A stretch of 64,000 nucleotides of DNA. It comes from Shewanella intestini (GTDB taxonomy: Bacteria; Pseudomonadota; Gammaproteobacteria; Enterobacterales; Shewanellaceae). The position numbers and the translations under genes are program-made. The DNA lies in NCBI RefSeq assembly GCF_018221465.1, contig NZ_JAAIKR010000001.1, positions 496,001 to 560,000 on the forward strand, written 5' to 3'. The notes under the pieces are model-generated. The model was not told where the DNA came from. It was given only the letters and a program-made list of their open reading frames with translations, and ran no database searches. Below are positions 53,943-63,445 of this stretch, piece after piece (within the stretch, counting starts at the first letter, position 1; each line of letters opens with the position of its first letter).

Positions 53943-54971
53943 TTATTTAGGCGGGCAAGCAGAACCACGTATAAACAACTGCGGTGAAAAACAGCTTTCA
54001 ACCGAGACTTTTTTATCTTTGTAGACTTCTTTTAACACCCACAACGCAGCCATTTTACCCATTTCATGGATTGGGTTACTTATGGTGTTAAGTTTGGGCG
54101 AAATATAAGTAGGAAAGGGGATGTTGTCGTAACCAATAAAGGAGATATCTTCTGGTACGCGAATGCCATGTTCAAGGCACACAGATATGGCTCCTGATGC
54201 CATTTGGTCACTGGCACACACAACGGCAGATATGGGTTTGTTTAAGGTCAATAAGTGTTGCATGGCATCGATACCGCCAAACTCTCTAAAATTACCTTCA
54301 AACCATAATTCAGGGTCAAATAGTACATTGTGCTCCGCCAGTGCTCGTTGATGGCCGCGAAGCCTATCGCGGGCATCTAGCTTATACATTGGCCCAGAAA
54401 TGTAAGCGATATTTTTATGGCCTAAAGACAACATATAATCGGTTGCCATATAGCCGCCTTGTTCGTTTTCAAGATAAACGCAGCGCTCTTTAATGGCTTC
54501 AATGTAGCGGTTGATTAATACAATAGGGGTGTCGCCATTGCTTAATGTAATCAGGTATTCATCTGACACGGCTTCAACATCTAAAATTAATGCGTCGCAG
54601 CCTCGGCTAATTAAAAAGTCGACTCCTTCTTTTTCTTGCACTTCATCGCTGTGACCAGCGGCAATAATGACATGCTTGTTCTCAACCCTAAGCGAGGTTT
54701 CAATTTGGGTCATCATTGGGCCATAAAATGGGCCGTCAAGTTGCGACACCAATACGCCGACACTGTTAGAGCAATTAGATGCTAATGACTGGGCAATGGT
54801 GTTGGGCTTATAACCTAATGAGGCCATGGCATCTAACACTTTTTGCTTGGTTTTATCGCTGACTTTGGTGTTGTTGTTCATCACCCGAGAAACGGTCGCC
54901 AATGAAACCCCTGCAAGCACTGAAACATCGTAAATAGTGGCCATATTCTTATGTGTATCTTTCCCTGTCAT
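53943..54971 (-). CDS. LacI-family transcriptional repressor
   Basis: Sugar-responsive repressor of 342 aa. The DNA-binding head is ATIYDVSVLAGVSLATVSRV with the hinge helix KPNTIAQSLASN. The periplasmic-binding-protein-like core follows, with GHKNIAYISG and SFIGYDNIPFPTYISPKLNTI. It is third in the GH1-symporter-lacI operon, 22 bp after the symporter gene. It probably binds the four GTAAGCGCTTAC-like palindromes at 50116, 53403, 53572 and 57876, including one before its own operon (autoregulation). The inducer is likely a beta-glucoside or glucose oligomer. Confidence 0.94.
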   Translation of the reverse strand: MTGKDTHKNMATIYDVSVLAGVSLATVSRVMNNNTKVSDKTKQKVLDAMASLGYKPNTIAQSLASNCSNSVGVLVSQLDGPFYGPMMTQIETSLRVENKHVIIAAGHSDEVQEKEGVDFLISRGCDALILDVEAVSDEYLITLSNGDTPIVLINRYIEAIKERCVYLENEQGGYMATDYMLSLGHKNIAYISGPMYKLDARDRLRGHQRALAEHNVLFDPELWFEGNFREFGGIDAMQHLLTLNKPISAVVCASDQMASGAISVCLEHGIRVPEDISFIGYDNIPFPTYISPKLNTISNPIHEMGKMAALWVLKEVYKDKKVSVESCFSPQLFIRGSACPPK

Positions 54972-54993
54972 TTACCTGAGCAAGCCAGACAAT

Positions 54994-56322
54994 CTAGTGC
55001 GCGGCTCTGTTTAATTGTCCATGTATTTCATCGACTTTTTGGTTGTCTAACACATACCAACGCATAACAAAAGCGACCAATAATGAGCCAATAGCGGGGT
55101 ATATCGTAAAGGATATCAAAATTCCGTCAAGCGTGTGCGTCGTCTGAGGAGCATCGGCATGATATCCATAACCGGCAAGTAGCCAACCGGCTGCCGCGCC
55201 GCCAATTGCCACCCCCAATTTGATAAAGAAGATGATCGATGAATATATCATCCCGGTGATCCTCACGCCGGTTTTATATTGGCCATAATCAACGGCATCC
55301 GCCATTTTGGCCCACAACAATGGTGTGGCCATATTAAAGGCGAAGCCCCAAACAATAAATAATCCAAAGGCCAGTTCAACATGGTGGCTTGGGACAAAGT
55401 AACTTGCGATACACAGCGCTGCTGAAATAAGCTGCAACCCGATATAGGCTTTTACTTTGCACACTCTTTTCGCTAATGGTTCGGCTAGCATACAGCCAGC
55501 AATGTTACCCAGCATGCCAAGGGTAATAAATAAGGTAATAGAATCAGGTAGATTTAAGTAATATTTTACATAATAAATGGCCAAACTAGTACGGAGTACC
55601 ATACCTGACAATAAACACACTGCGGCTATTGATAACACTCGCCATTGGTCATTTTTGAGTAAGTAGCTAAAGTCTTGTCTAAAGCTTGACGATTGATTAA
55701 CTGGAGGATGTAAGCGCTCTTTTGTCCCCCAAAAACACGCGAGAAACATCGCTACACCTAAAATACTCATCGCGGTAATCGTTAACTGATACCCCTTTGC
55801 TTGGTCGCCTTGGCCAAGATACTCCACTAATGGCAACGTCATGCTTGAAACCATTAACCCGCCTAACATAGCAAACACAAACCGATATGATTGCACCGAT
55901 ACGCGTTCTTTTGGGTCTTCGGTTAACACTCCGCCTAAAGCACAATAAGGAATATTAATGGCGGTATAGACCATCATCAGCGCCGTATAGGTCACAAAGG
56001 CATAAACCATTTTACCGTTTTCAGATAAGTCGGGGGTGGTAAACGCCAATACGCTAATTATGCCAAAGGGCAGGGCAAACCATAATAAATAGGGGCGAAA
56101 CTTACCCCATTTGGTGTTGGTGCGATCGGTTAATGCGCCCATTAACGGGTCGGTAATGGCATCAATTAACCGTACCGATAAAAACATGGTGCCGACAAAA
56201 GCAGGCGATATACCGAAAATGTCAGTATAAAAAAACGTTAAAAATAACATCACCGTTTGGAAAACAATATTGCTGGCAGTGTCTCCTAAGCCGTAAGCAA
56301 TTTTCTCTTTTGTGGTAATCAT
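54994..56322 (-). CDS. GPH-family sugar:cation symporter (MelB-like)
   Basis: Inner-membrane symporter of 442 aa with about 12 helices. The start ITTKEKIAYGLGDTASNIVF and the block LIDAITDPLMGALTDRTNTKWGKFRPYL are the GPH signature, including the Asp residues used for cation coupling in MelB. It probably carries the di- or oligosaccharide released outside into the cytoplasm, where the GH1 enzyme cuts it. I chose the ATG at 56322 because GAGG stands six bases before it; the ATG at 56334 lacks a ribosome-binding site. It lies 64 bp after the GH1 gene. Confidence 0.9.
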   Translation of the reverse strand: MITTKEKIAYGLGDTASNIVFQTVMLFLTFFYTDIFGISPAFVGTMFLSVRLIDAITDPLMGALTDRTNTKWGKFRPYLLWFALPFGIISVLAFTTPDLSENGKMVYAFVTYTALMMVYTAINIPYCALGGVLTEDPKERVSVQSYRFVFAMLGGLMVSSMTLPLVEYLGQGDQAKGYQLTITAMSILGVAMFLACFWGTKERLHPPVNQSSSFRQDFSYLLKNDQWRVLSIAAVCLLSGMVLRTSLAIYYVKYYLNLPDSITLFITLGMLGNIAGCMLAEPLAKRVCKVKAYIGLQLISAALCIASYFVPSHHVELAFGLFIVWGFAFNMATPLLWAKMADAVDYGQYKTGVRITGMIYSSIIFFIKLGVAIGGAAAGWLLAGYGYHADAPQTTHTLDGILISFTIYPAIGSLLVAFVMRWYVLDNQKVDEIHGQLNRAAH

Positions 56323-56386
56323 CCTTGGCCTCATTATTGTTATTTTTTAGTCTGTTAAATAATCATTTATTGGGTAGTTAATGGCA

Positions 56387-57718
56387 CTATAACCGCGAGT
56401 TAAGCAAATCGCGATAGGCTAATCCACTGTTTTTTATCGTCCGTTTTTGACTTGGGTAGTCAACATACACAATGCCAAAACGCTTTAAGTAGCCTTCTGC
56501 CCATTCAAAATTGTCCATTAAGCTCCAAGCAAAATAGCCCGCGACATTGACCCCTTGAAGCATGGCGTTATTCACTGCGCTTAAGTGCTGTTGATAGTAG
56601 CTAATTCGGTCTAGATCGTTCACCTGGCCATTGTCTAATTTGTCCGCAATGGCTGCGCCATTTTCAGTGATAAAGACAGGAGGCAATGTATATTGTTGAT
56701 GCAATGTCATTAACAAGTCGGTGAACGCTTGCGGGTAAATCTCCCAACCAATATCGGTTTTGGGATTCATTGACATATCAACTTGTTGATAGTGTTTTTG
56801 GTGGCAATGACGGTACACCGCGCGGGTGTAAAAGTTAATCCCAAGAAAATCCAACGGTTGACGGATAATGTCAAAGTCGCCGGCTTCAATTTTTGGTGCG
56901 TCCTGGGCTGACAACAGCGCAAAACTGTCTGGGTAGCAGCCGTCAAATAATGGTTTGATATACCATTGATTCATATATTCATCGGCGAGTGTGGCTGCTT
57001 GGTGGTCTTGCTCGCTATCGGTTTCGGGGTAGCAAGGGGTAAAGTTAAGCACAATACCGTTTAGCGAGTTGGGGCTGTTTTGTTGCAAGGTTTTCATGGC
57101 TAAGCCATGGGCTAATAAAATGTGGTGAGCCGCTTGGCGACCATATTTCACTTTGGCTTTACCAGGCGCGTGGATCCCAAGCTCGTAACCTAAATAAGCG
57201 CTACAAAAAGGTTCGTTAAACGTGGCGTAAGAATACACTCTATCAGCAAAAACTTGGCTGATTTTATTGGCGTAATCGTTGAATAAATAAGCGGTTTCAC
57301 GATTTAACCAACCGCCATTGTCCTCAATGTGTTGGGGTAAATCCCAATGATAAAGGGTGACAAAAGCTTTAATATTGCGCTGCTTTAGTTCATCTAATAG
57401 CTGAATATAAAAATTTACCCCAATGGCATTTAAACTACCGTCTTGGTTCATTACTCGTGGCCACGAAATCGATAATCGATAAGCGTCAACGCCAAGACTT
57501 TCAATTAAATCAATGTCTTGTTTCCATAAATTGACATGTTCGCAAGCTTGTTTTCCATCAGAACCATCACGAATATTGCCAGGTGTGGCACAAAATGTAT
57601 CCCAAATATTGGCTAGTCGAGTATCTGCAGCACCCTCAATTTGAAATGATGCCGTTGCGACCCCAAAAGTAAATGCCTTACTCATCATCGGTGACTGGGT
57701 TGGTAACATAATTTTCAT
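56387..57718 (-). CDS. Family 1 beta-glucosidase
   Basis: Cytoplasmic beta-glucosidase of 443 aa, a normal GH1 length without signal peptide. The acid/base is Glu169 in TFNEP and the nucleophile Glu352 in ITENG. The N-terminal FTFGVATASFQIEGA and the late YFAWSLMDNFEWAEGYLKRF are family landmarks. It should hydrolyse cellobiose-, laminaribiose- or similar glucosides. It is first of the GH1-symporter-lacI operon, with a LacI-type operator about 160 bp upstream. Confidence 0.95.
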   Translation of the reverse strand: MKIMLPTQSPMMSKAFTFGVATASFQIEGAADTRLANIWDTFCATPGNIRDGSDGKQACEHVNLWKQDIDLIESLGVDAYRLSISWPRVMNQDGSLNAIGVNFYIQLLDELKQRNIKAFVTLYHWDLPQHIEDNGGWLNRETAYLFNDYANKISQVFADRVYSYATFNEPFCSAYLGYELGIHAPGKAKVKYGRQAAHHILLAHGLAMKTLQQNSPNSLNGIVLNFTPCYPETDSEQDHQAATLADEYMNQWYIKPLFDGCYPDSFALLSAQDAPKIEAGDFDIIRQPLDFLGINFYTRAVYRHCHQKHYQQVDMSMNPKTDIGWEIYPQAFTDLLMTLHQQYTLPPVFITENGAAIADKLDNGQVNDLDRISYYQQHLSAVNNAMLQGVNVAGYFAWSLMDNFEWAEGYLKRFGIVYVDYPSQKRTIKNSGLAYRDLLNSRL

Positions 57719-57875
57719 ATAAATATTTCACTTACTGTTGAATGTTGCTTTAAAAATCCATTTAAGCAAAAGTCTTATCTAATAGGTTTTCAGGCGGTGC
57801 TTATCTATTTACTAAAGTGGCCGTATTGAAATTTCCTGATTAAAAAGCGTTGACATTGGTTATTGATTTGTTAAA

Positions 57876-57893
57876 AATGAAAGCGCTTACATT
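57876..57893. promoter_or_regulatory. LacI-type operator in the divergent GH1 / gluP-remnant region
   Basis: AATGAAAGCGCTTACATT, an 18-bp palindrome with one mismatch pair. It lies between the GH1 operon (minus) and the gluP remnant and GH3 gene (plus), so it can control both directions. Confidence 0.78.
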
Positions 57894-57989
57894 GAGGTTA
57901 GTGATTAATTTGTAAAAGGTCAACAAATGTTTTGCTGGCGAAGGTGTGAATCAATACCTTCAAGGGAAATGGGTTGAAAGAAAGGATAA

Positions 57990-58244
57990 ATGATGGCTGG
58001 TGTCACGATTGCTGCGTCAAATGTATCTGGGGTTAGTGCTGGTTCAAAACAGCAATATCAATTTGCGCTTATTGCATTAACGTCGCTGTTTTTCATGTGG
58101 GGCTTTTTAACGTGTTTAAACGATATCCTCATTCCATACTTGAAAAACTTATTTGAACTTAACTATGCCCAAGCCATGTTGGTGCAGTTTTGTTTTTTTG
58201 GTCTGGTTGGCTCAACACCACAGCAAGTGAAAGATGGCAAATAA
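57990..58244 (+). pseudogene. Truncated glucose/galactose (FucP/GluP-type) MFS transporter
   Basis: 84-codon frame whose first 68 residues closely resemble the N-terminus of sodium/glucose-galactose MFS permeases: [30 protein letters not shown] and [14 protein letters not shown]. Full members have about 400-430 residues; here the frame stops 16 residues after the second helix with [14 protein letters not shown]. That end could be the true C-terminus joined by an internal deletion of about 1 kb. A good AAAGGA ribosome-binding site and the operator at 57876 remain, so it is probably still transcribed. The product cannot transport. The GPH symporter presumably replaces it. Confidence 0.8.
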
Positions 58245-58309
58245 ACCTGCGCGCAATAATAAGTAACGATAACTGAAACAATGAGTTAATTATGAATAAG
58301 GATGTCACC

Positions 58310-60991
58310 ATGACGGCTACAACTCCAAATCAGTCACTGATACACAGCATTGCTGCCGATGACACTCATTGGCATATCAATAAAAGGCGGCGACCGATAG
58401 CTGCACTTATTAGTGTGGCAGTATTCGCGCTAAGTACAGCAGCGTGTAGTCCAATGAACGAGCAAGCTGAGCCGCCATTATCGACATCTAATTTATCAAG
58501 TGAAGGCATTGATAATTTACCTACCCAGCAAGCGCAGCATCAAACGGTGCATGATATTGATATTTGGCCGCAACTGATCAATCCAATTGCCAAAGATGTC
58601 GCCTTAGAGCAAAAAATTACCGCGTTGTTAGCGACGATGACCCTTGAGCAAAAAGTTGCTCAAATGATGCAACCGGAAATACGTGATATTACCGTTGAAG
58701 ATATGCGCCGCTATGGTTTTGGGTCCTATTTAAATGGCGGAGGTTCATACCCGCAAGCCAACAAACACGCCACTCCACAAGACTGGATCAAACTCGCAGA
58801 AGACATGTATCAAGCCTCGGTGGATGACAGCCTTGATGGCTCAAGTATTCCCACCATGTGGGGAACCGATGCCGTCCACGGTCATAACAATGTTATTGGT
58901 GCGACGTTATTTCCACATAACATTGGTTTGGGCGCTGCCAATAATCCTGCACTAATCGAAAAAATAGCGGCGATTACGGCTAAAGAAGTCATGGTAACAG
59001 GTATCGATTGGGTGTTTGCACCTACGGTTGCTGTAGTGCGCGATGATCGTTGGGGACGGGCTTATGAGGGGTATTCAGAAGATCCGCGTATTGTAAAAGA
59101 TTACGCTTTTGCCATTGTCGAAGGGTTACAAGGTTCAATTAAGGGCGATTTTTTATCAGATCAACATGTTATTTCAACCGTGAAGCACTTTTTAGGTGAT
59201 GGCGGCACAATTAAAGGGATTGACCAAGGCGACAATATTGCTACTGAGCAACAGTTATTTGATATTCACGCTCAAGGTTATGTTGGCGGTTTAGCGGCTG
59301 GTGCACAAACTGTGATGGCGTCTTTTAATAGCTGGCATGGGGTAAAAAACCACGGTAATAAGTACCTTCTTACCGATGTATTAAAAGCGCGTTTTGATTT
59401 TGATGGTTTAGTGGTCGGGGACTGGAATGGTCACGGTCAAATTCCGGGTTGTACTAATGAGTCTTGCCCGCAGGCAGCAAATGCGGGGCTTGATATCTAT
59501 ATGGTGCCAACGTCGGCGTGGAAACCGTTGTTAGAAAATACCATCAAACAAGTGCAAAGCGGTGAGATTAGTCAGGCGCGAGTCGATGATGCTGTGAGGC
59601 GGATTTTACGAGTGAAAATGCGTGCGGGTTTATTTGATAAACCAAGCCCAGCTCAGCGTCCATTATCAGGTAAAACCGAGCTTATAGGGCATAGCAGTCA
59701 TCGTGAAGTGGCTAAACAAGCAGTAAGAGAGTCACTCGTGCTGCTTAAAAATAATCATAACTTACTGCCGTTATCGCCTAAATTATCTGTTTTAGTGGCA
59801 GGTGATGGCGCTGACAATATCGGTAAACAATCCGGCGGCTGGACGATCACTTGGCAAGGTACGGATAATCAAAATAGTGACTTTCCTGGCGCGACATCTA
59901 TATATCAAGGGATTGAGCAGTTGGTTACTCAGGCTGGTGGCCAAGCTCAGTTAAATGTAGCTGGTGAATATAAAGATAAACCCGATGTTGCCATTGTGGT
60001 ATTTGGCGAAGAACCGTACGCCGAAGGTAATGGCGATATTGATAACTTAGAATATCAACGTGGTGAAAAACGCGACTTAGCATTACTTAAAAAACTGCAA
60101 TCGCAAGGTATTCCGGTTGTCGCAGTGTTAATTAGTGGCAGACCGATGTGGGTTAACCCGGAATTAAATGCCAGTGATGCGTTTGTGGCTGCATGGCTTC
60201 CCGGCTCAGAAGGGCAGGGCGTTGCTGAGGTGTTATTTACCCAAGCCAATGGCACTATTAACCATGACTTTAGCGGTAAGTTATCTTTCTCATGGCCTAA
60301 CACACCGTTGCAGTCTGAGTTGAATGTAAACGATGAAAACTACCAACCATTATTTGCCTATGGTTATGGCCTGCAATACGGTCAGGCAAGTCAAGTTTCT
60401 AATGCCTTGTCAGAAGATAATTTAGCTTCAACAACACAGTTGCTGCCTTTGCCATTATTTGAACGGGCAGTAAAAGCGCCTTGGCGAATGATGATTGGCG
60501 ATGACAACAGTGTTGATGCCGTTGTCAGTAGCGTGCAATCTAACCGTGTTGTCACCATTAAAACCTTCGATAAACAAGTACAAGAAGATGCTCGAGTGGT
60601 TAGCTTTAATGGCCAGGCAATGGGTTTTGTTGGTCTGGTGAGTAATTTCCCGCGTGACTTACGTGCTTATTCAAATGCCGATGCCAGTTTAATGCTGACA
60701 CTTAAAACCGCGAATAAATTAACCAAGCCATTGTCTGTCGGTATGGCATGCAATCGAGATTGCCGCGCCGACATTGACATTAGTGCTTGGCTCAATGATA
60801 AGCCGCTTAATAGCTGGCAACCTGTGAGTATCGACTTACAATGCTTTACGCAAAAGCAGCTTAATTTCGCCAATATTAATACGCCATTTTATTTAAGCAC
60901 TTTGGCGGTGGCAACGGTTAGCTTTAGCGATGTAACATTAGTACCTAATAGCGCTGCTCAAGCAGATATTCGCTGCCCGGCAGTCCCTTAA
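58310..60991 (+). CDS. Family 3 exo-beta-glucanase/glucosidase lipoprotein (ExoP-like)
   Basis: Exported glycoside hydrolase of 893 aa, probably an exo-1,3/1,4-beta-glucanase or glucosidase. After a basic n-region (KRRRP) comes a hydrophobic stretch ending STAAC, a likely lipoprotein site. GH3 features are TMWGTDAVHGHNNVIGATLF, DRWGRAYEGYSED, KHFLGDGGT and the nucleophile Asp in GLVVGDWNGH. The second domain contains SLVLLKNNHNLLPL and VVFGEEPYAEGNGD. A C-terminal beta domain of about 180 residues resembles that of marine ExoP. I chose the ATG at 58310 (AAGGAT before it) over 58292. It lies after the gluP remnant, whose transcript may include it. Confidence 0.92.
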   Translation: MTATTPNQSLIHSIAADDTHWHINKRRRPIAALISVAVFALSTAACSPMNEQAEPPLSTSNLSSEGIDNLPTQQAQHQTVHDIDIWPQLINPIAKDVALEQKITALLATMTLEQKVAQMMQPEIRDITVEDMRRYGFGSYLNGGGSYPQANKHATPQDWIKLAEDMYQASVDDSLDGSSIPTMWGTDAVHGHNNVIGATLFPHNIGLGAANNPALIEKIAAITAKEVMVTGIDWVFAPTVAVVRDDRWGRAYEGYSEDPRIVKDYAFAIVEGLQGSIKGDFLSDQHVISTVKHFLGDGGTIKGIDQGDNIATEQQLFDIHAQGYVGGLAAGAQTVMASFNSWHGVKNHGNKYLLTDVLKARFDFDGLVVGDWNGHGQIPGCTNESCPQAANAGLDIYMVPTSAWKPLLENTIKQVQSGEISQARVDDAVRRILRVKMRAGLFDKPSPAQRPLSGKTELIGHSSHREVAKQAVRESLVLLKNNHNLLPLSPKLSVLVAGDGADNIGKQSGGWTITWQGTDNQNSDFPGATSIYQGIEQLVTQAGGQAQLNVAGEYKDKPDVAIVVFGEEPYAEGNGDIDNLEYQRGEKRDLALLKKLQSQGIPVVAVLISGRPMWVNPELNASDAFVAAWLPGSEGQGVAEVLFTQANGTINHDFSGKLSFSWPNTPLQSELNVNDENYQPLFAYGYGLQYGQASQVSNALSEDNLASTTQLLPLPLFERAVKAPWRMMIGDDNSVDAVVSSVQSNRVVTIKTFDKQVQEDARVVSFNGQAMGFVGLVSNFPRDLRAYSNADASLMLTLKTANKLTKPLSVGMACNRDCRADIDISAWLNDKPLNSWQPVSIDLQCFTQKQLNFANINTPFYLSTLAVATVSFSDVTLVPNSAAQADIRCPAVP

Positions 60992-61421
60992 CGTTAGTCA
61001 TATATTTTAATGCTGCCTTCCTTGGTTAATGCCTAGGAGCTGCTTTCTCCTTCAATCGTGATGTTGTTGCAATTTATTTAGCCTGTACAGCGTTTATTAA
61101 GGGCGAGAGTAAACGCAATGATTGCAGCGACTAAGCATGAATGTCCTAGGTGACAAAATGGTGAATACGAATGCAGCTATGTTTAAGGCACTTTCATGCA
61201 TGGTCTGCATCGATTACTATTTGGTCACCATTATTACATGGCGATAACATTTAACGTTAATTGACATGATTTTAAAACGATTAGCTTACTTAAAAGAGTC
61301 ACATAGGGGATTTATTTCTAAGGTCAGTGAATTAGTTATAAATCATTGTCAGCGACAATGGCATAATGCGCTTCATGCGTGTTTGACAAGCGACTGCCGC
61401 CCAAAGGAGTAAGCAATAACA
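60992..61421. other. Intergenic region before cysQ
   Basis: 430 bp with no gene, RNA or repeat that I can support. TTGACA at 61261-61266 could be a -35 element for cysQ, but the -10 region is unclear. Confidence 0.3.
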
Positions 61422-62273
61422 ATGAATGTTTTTGAATCGAGTGCAACGCAACTGAATATACCTGAAGATATGTTAGTCAAGCTTGAACAGCTAGCTAAAC
61501 AAGCAGGAGCAGCGATTTTACGCGTGTATGGCAAACCGGCATTATCAGTGACCCAAAAGCTTGACGATAGCCCGGTGACAGAAGCCGACATTGCCAGCCA
61601 TAATGTCATTATTCAAGGCTTAGAACAGCATTTTGCCCAGTATCCTATTTTAAGTGAGGAATCGGCTAAAATTAGTTGGCAGCAACGTCGTCAATGGCAA
61701 ACATATTGGCTAATTGATCCACTTGATGGCACCAAAGAATTTATTAAGCGCAATGGTGAGTTTACTGTCAATATTGCCTTAATTCATCAGGGTAAACCTG
61801 TTGTTGGGGTGGTATTTGCGCCGGTATTAAACAAATGCTACAGCGGCATTGTTGGTCAAGGTGCATGGCTTAGCCAAGTCACTGATATCGGCGAAAAACG
61901 CACAGCGTTATCGCTTAAACATCGCCAGATTAATGCCCAGCCTATTGTGGTTGGTAGTCGCTCGCATATGAGCCCTGATGTGGCTAACTATGTGGCCAGT
62001 ATTGGGGAGCACAGTATGCAGAGTGTGGGCAGCTCGCTTAAGTTTTGCATGGTGGCTGAAGGGCTTGCTGATGTATATCCGCGCCTGGGGCCAACCAGTG
62101 AATGGGATACTGGCGCCGCGCAAGCTGTGTTAGAAAGTGCCGGTGGGCAAGTACTGATCTACCCACAACTTGAACCACTTATCTATAATCAGCAAGACAG
62201 CGTGTTAAATCCCTACTTTATTGCAGCGTCACCGGCGTGGTTTCAACACACAGATACAGCAATCAATCATTGA
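61422..62273 (+). CDS. cysQ: 3'(2'),5'-bisphosphate nucleotidase
   Basis: Magnesium-dependent phosphatase of the inositol-monophosphatase fold, 283 aa, that converts PAP to AMP and keeps sulfate assimilation running. Metal-binding residues are visible: Glu79-Glu80 in LSEESA, the DPLDGTKEF motif (residues 99-107; Asp99, Asp102), and the later SEWDTGAAQAVLESAGG motif. GSSLKFCMVAEGLADVYPR is the substrate-proximal block. GGAG lies 12 bases before the ATG at 61422, a rather long spacing. It is followed by the ROK kinase gene after 53 bp. Confidence 0.94.
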   Translation: MNVFESSATQLNIPEDMLVKLEQLAKQAGAAILRVYGKPALSVTQKLDDSPVTEADIASHNVIIQGLEQHFAQYPILSEESAKISWQQRRQWQTYWLIDPLDGTKEFIKRNGEFTVNIALIHQGKPVVGVVFAPVLNKCYSGIVGQGAWLSQVTDIGEKRTALSLKHRQINAQPIVVGSRSHMSPDVANYVASIGEHSMQSVGSSLKFCMVAEGLADVYPRLGPTSEWDTGAAQAVLESAGGQVLIYPQLEPLIYNQQDSVLNPYFIAASPAWFQHTDTAINH

Positions 62274-62326
62274 ATTAAAAGCAAGCTTTGCTTGTCATAC
62301 CCAATGACAAAATGGAGAGACAAACT

Positions 62327-63223
62327 ATGATGCGCATGGGCGTCGACCTAGGTGGTACCAAAATTGAATTAGTTGCGTTAGCTGATGACGGCTCAGAGCT
62401 GTTTCGAAAACGGGTACCTACACCTAAAAATTACCCAGATACATTAAATGCCATTGTTGGTTTAGTTGCCCAAGCAGAAGCGCAAACGCAGCAGCGTGGC
62501 TCTGTGGGGGTGGGTATCCCCGGCGTAGTGTCGCCATTAACAGGGTTAGTAAAAAACTCAAACTCAACATGGATAAACGGTCATCCATTAGATAAAGACT
62601 TAAGCGAATTGCTTAACCGAGAAGTCAAAGTGGCTAATGACGCTAACTGTTTTGCAGTGTCAGAAGCAACCGATGGCGCTGCAGAAGGTAAATCTGTGGT
62701 GTTTGGGGTGATTATCGGTACAGGTTGTGGTGGCGGTTTGGCCGTTAACGGCAAAGTACATGGGGGCGGCAATGGCATTGGTGGCGAATGGGGACATAAC
62801 CCATTACCATGGATGACACCTGATGAGTTTAATTCAACCTCTTGTTTTTGTGGTAATCATGATTGCATTGAAACCTTTATTTCTGGTACTGGCTGGGTGA
62901 GAGATTTTCGTCGTGCAGGTGGTGAAGCCGATAGCGGTATTCAAATTTCACAAATGATGTCTGAAGGCCATCCATTAGCGACTCAAGCATTTGTGCGTTA
63001 CGTTGACCGTCTTGCTCGAGCGTTGGCTCACCTGATCAATATGCTCGATCCTGATGTCATTGTTCTTGGCGGCGGAGTGTCTAATATTGATGCGATTTAT
63101 CAAGAACTGCCTAAGTTATTGCCAAAATATGTACTCGGGCGTGAATGCGACACGGTTGTGGTTAAAAATAAATTTGGTGCATCATCAGGTGTACGCGGCG
63201 CAGCTTGGTTATGGACCAAGTAA
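62327..63223 (+). CDS. ROK-family sugar kinase (fructokinase/N-acetylglucosamine kinase-like)
   Basis: Cytoplasmic ATP-dependent hexose kinase of 298 aa. The phosphate-binding start is [11 protein letters not shown], and the catalytic region holds [16 protein letters not shown] and [17 protein letters not shown]. The zinc site is GHNPLPWM followed later by [15 protein letters not shown], matching the ROK CxCGxxxCxE pattern. Mak-type fructokinase is the nearest guess; glucose or N-acetylglucosamine are possible, and it could serve the glucan pathway. The ATG at 62327 has GGAGAG about eight bases upstream; an in-frame TTG at 62288 is rejected. Confidence 0.9.
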   Translation: MMRMGVDLGGTKIELVALADDGSELFRKRVPTPKNYPDTLNAIVGLVAQAEAQTQQRGSVGVGIPGVVSPLTGLVKNSNSTWINGHPLDKDLSELLNREVKVANDANCFAVSEATDGAAEGKSVVFGVIIGTGCGGGLAVNGKVHGGGNGIGGEWGHNPLPWMTPDEFNSTSCFCGNHDCIETFISGTGWVRDFRRAGGEADSGIQISQMMSEGHPLATQAFVRYVDRLARALAHLINMLDPDVIVLGGGVSNIDAIYQELPKLLPKYVLGRECDTVVVKNKFGASSGVRGAAWLWTK

Positions 63224-63256
63224 GCATCACAATGTATTAATGTGGAAGCAAGCGAT

Positions 63257-63286
63257 AAAAAACAGTGCTGTTAAGCGCTGTTTTTT
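63257..63286 (+). terminator. Rho-independent terminator after the ROK kinase
   Basis: A 12-bp stem (63257-63268 with 63275-63286) with one T-G pair, a 6-base loop and six T in the 3' arm, 33 bp after the kinase stop. Confidence 0.88.
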
Positions 63287-63445
63287 ATGGCGGCAACTAT
63301 TCTGCTGCACTGAATCTCAGTGACAGTATCAAACAAATAGTTTTTTGATTTATAACTGCGTAAACTAGCTGAACACAAATGCACTGCGGCATTATTTAAG
63401 CTTTAAGCATTAGATTTTAGATTTTAGATTAACTGTGAGTTGTTC

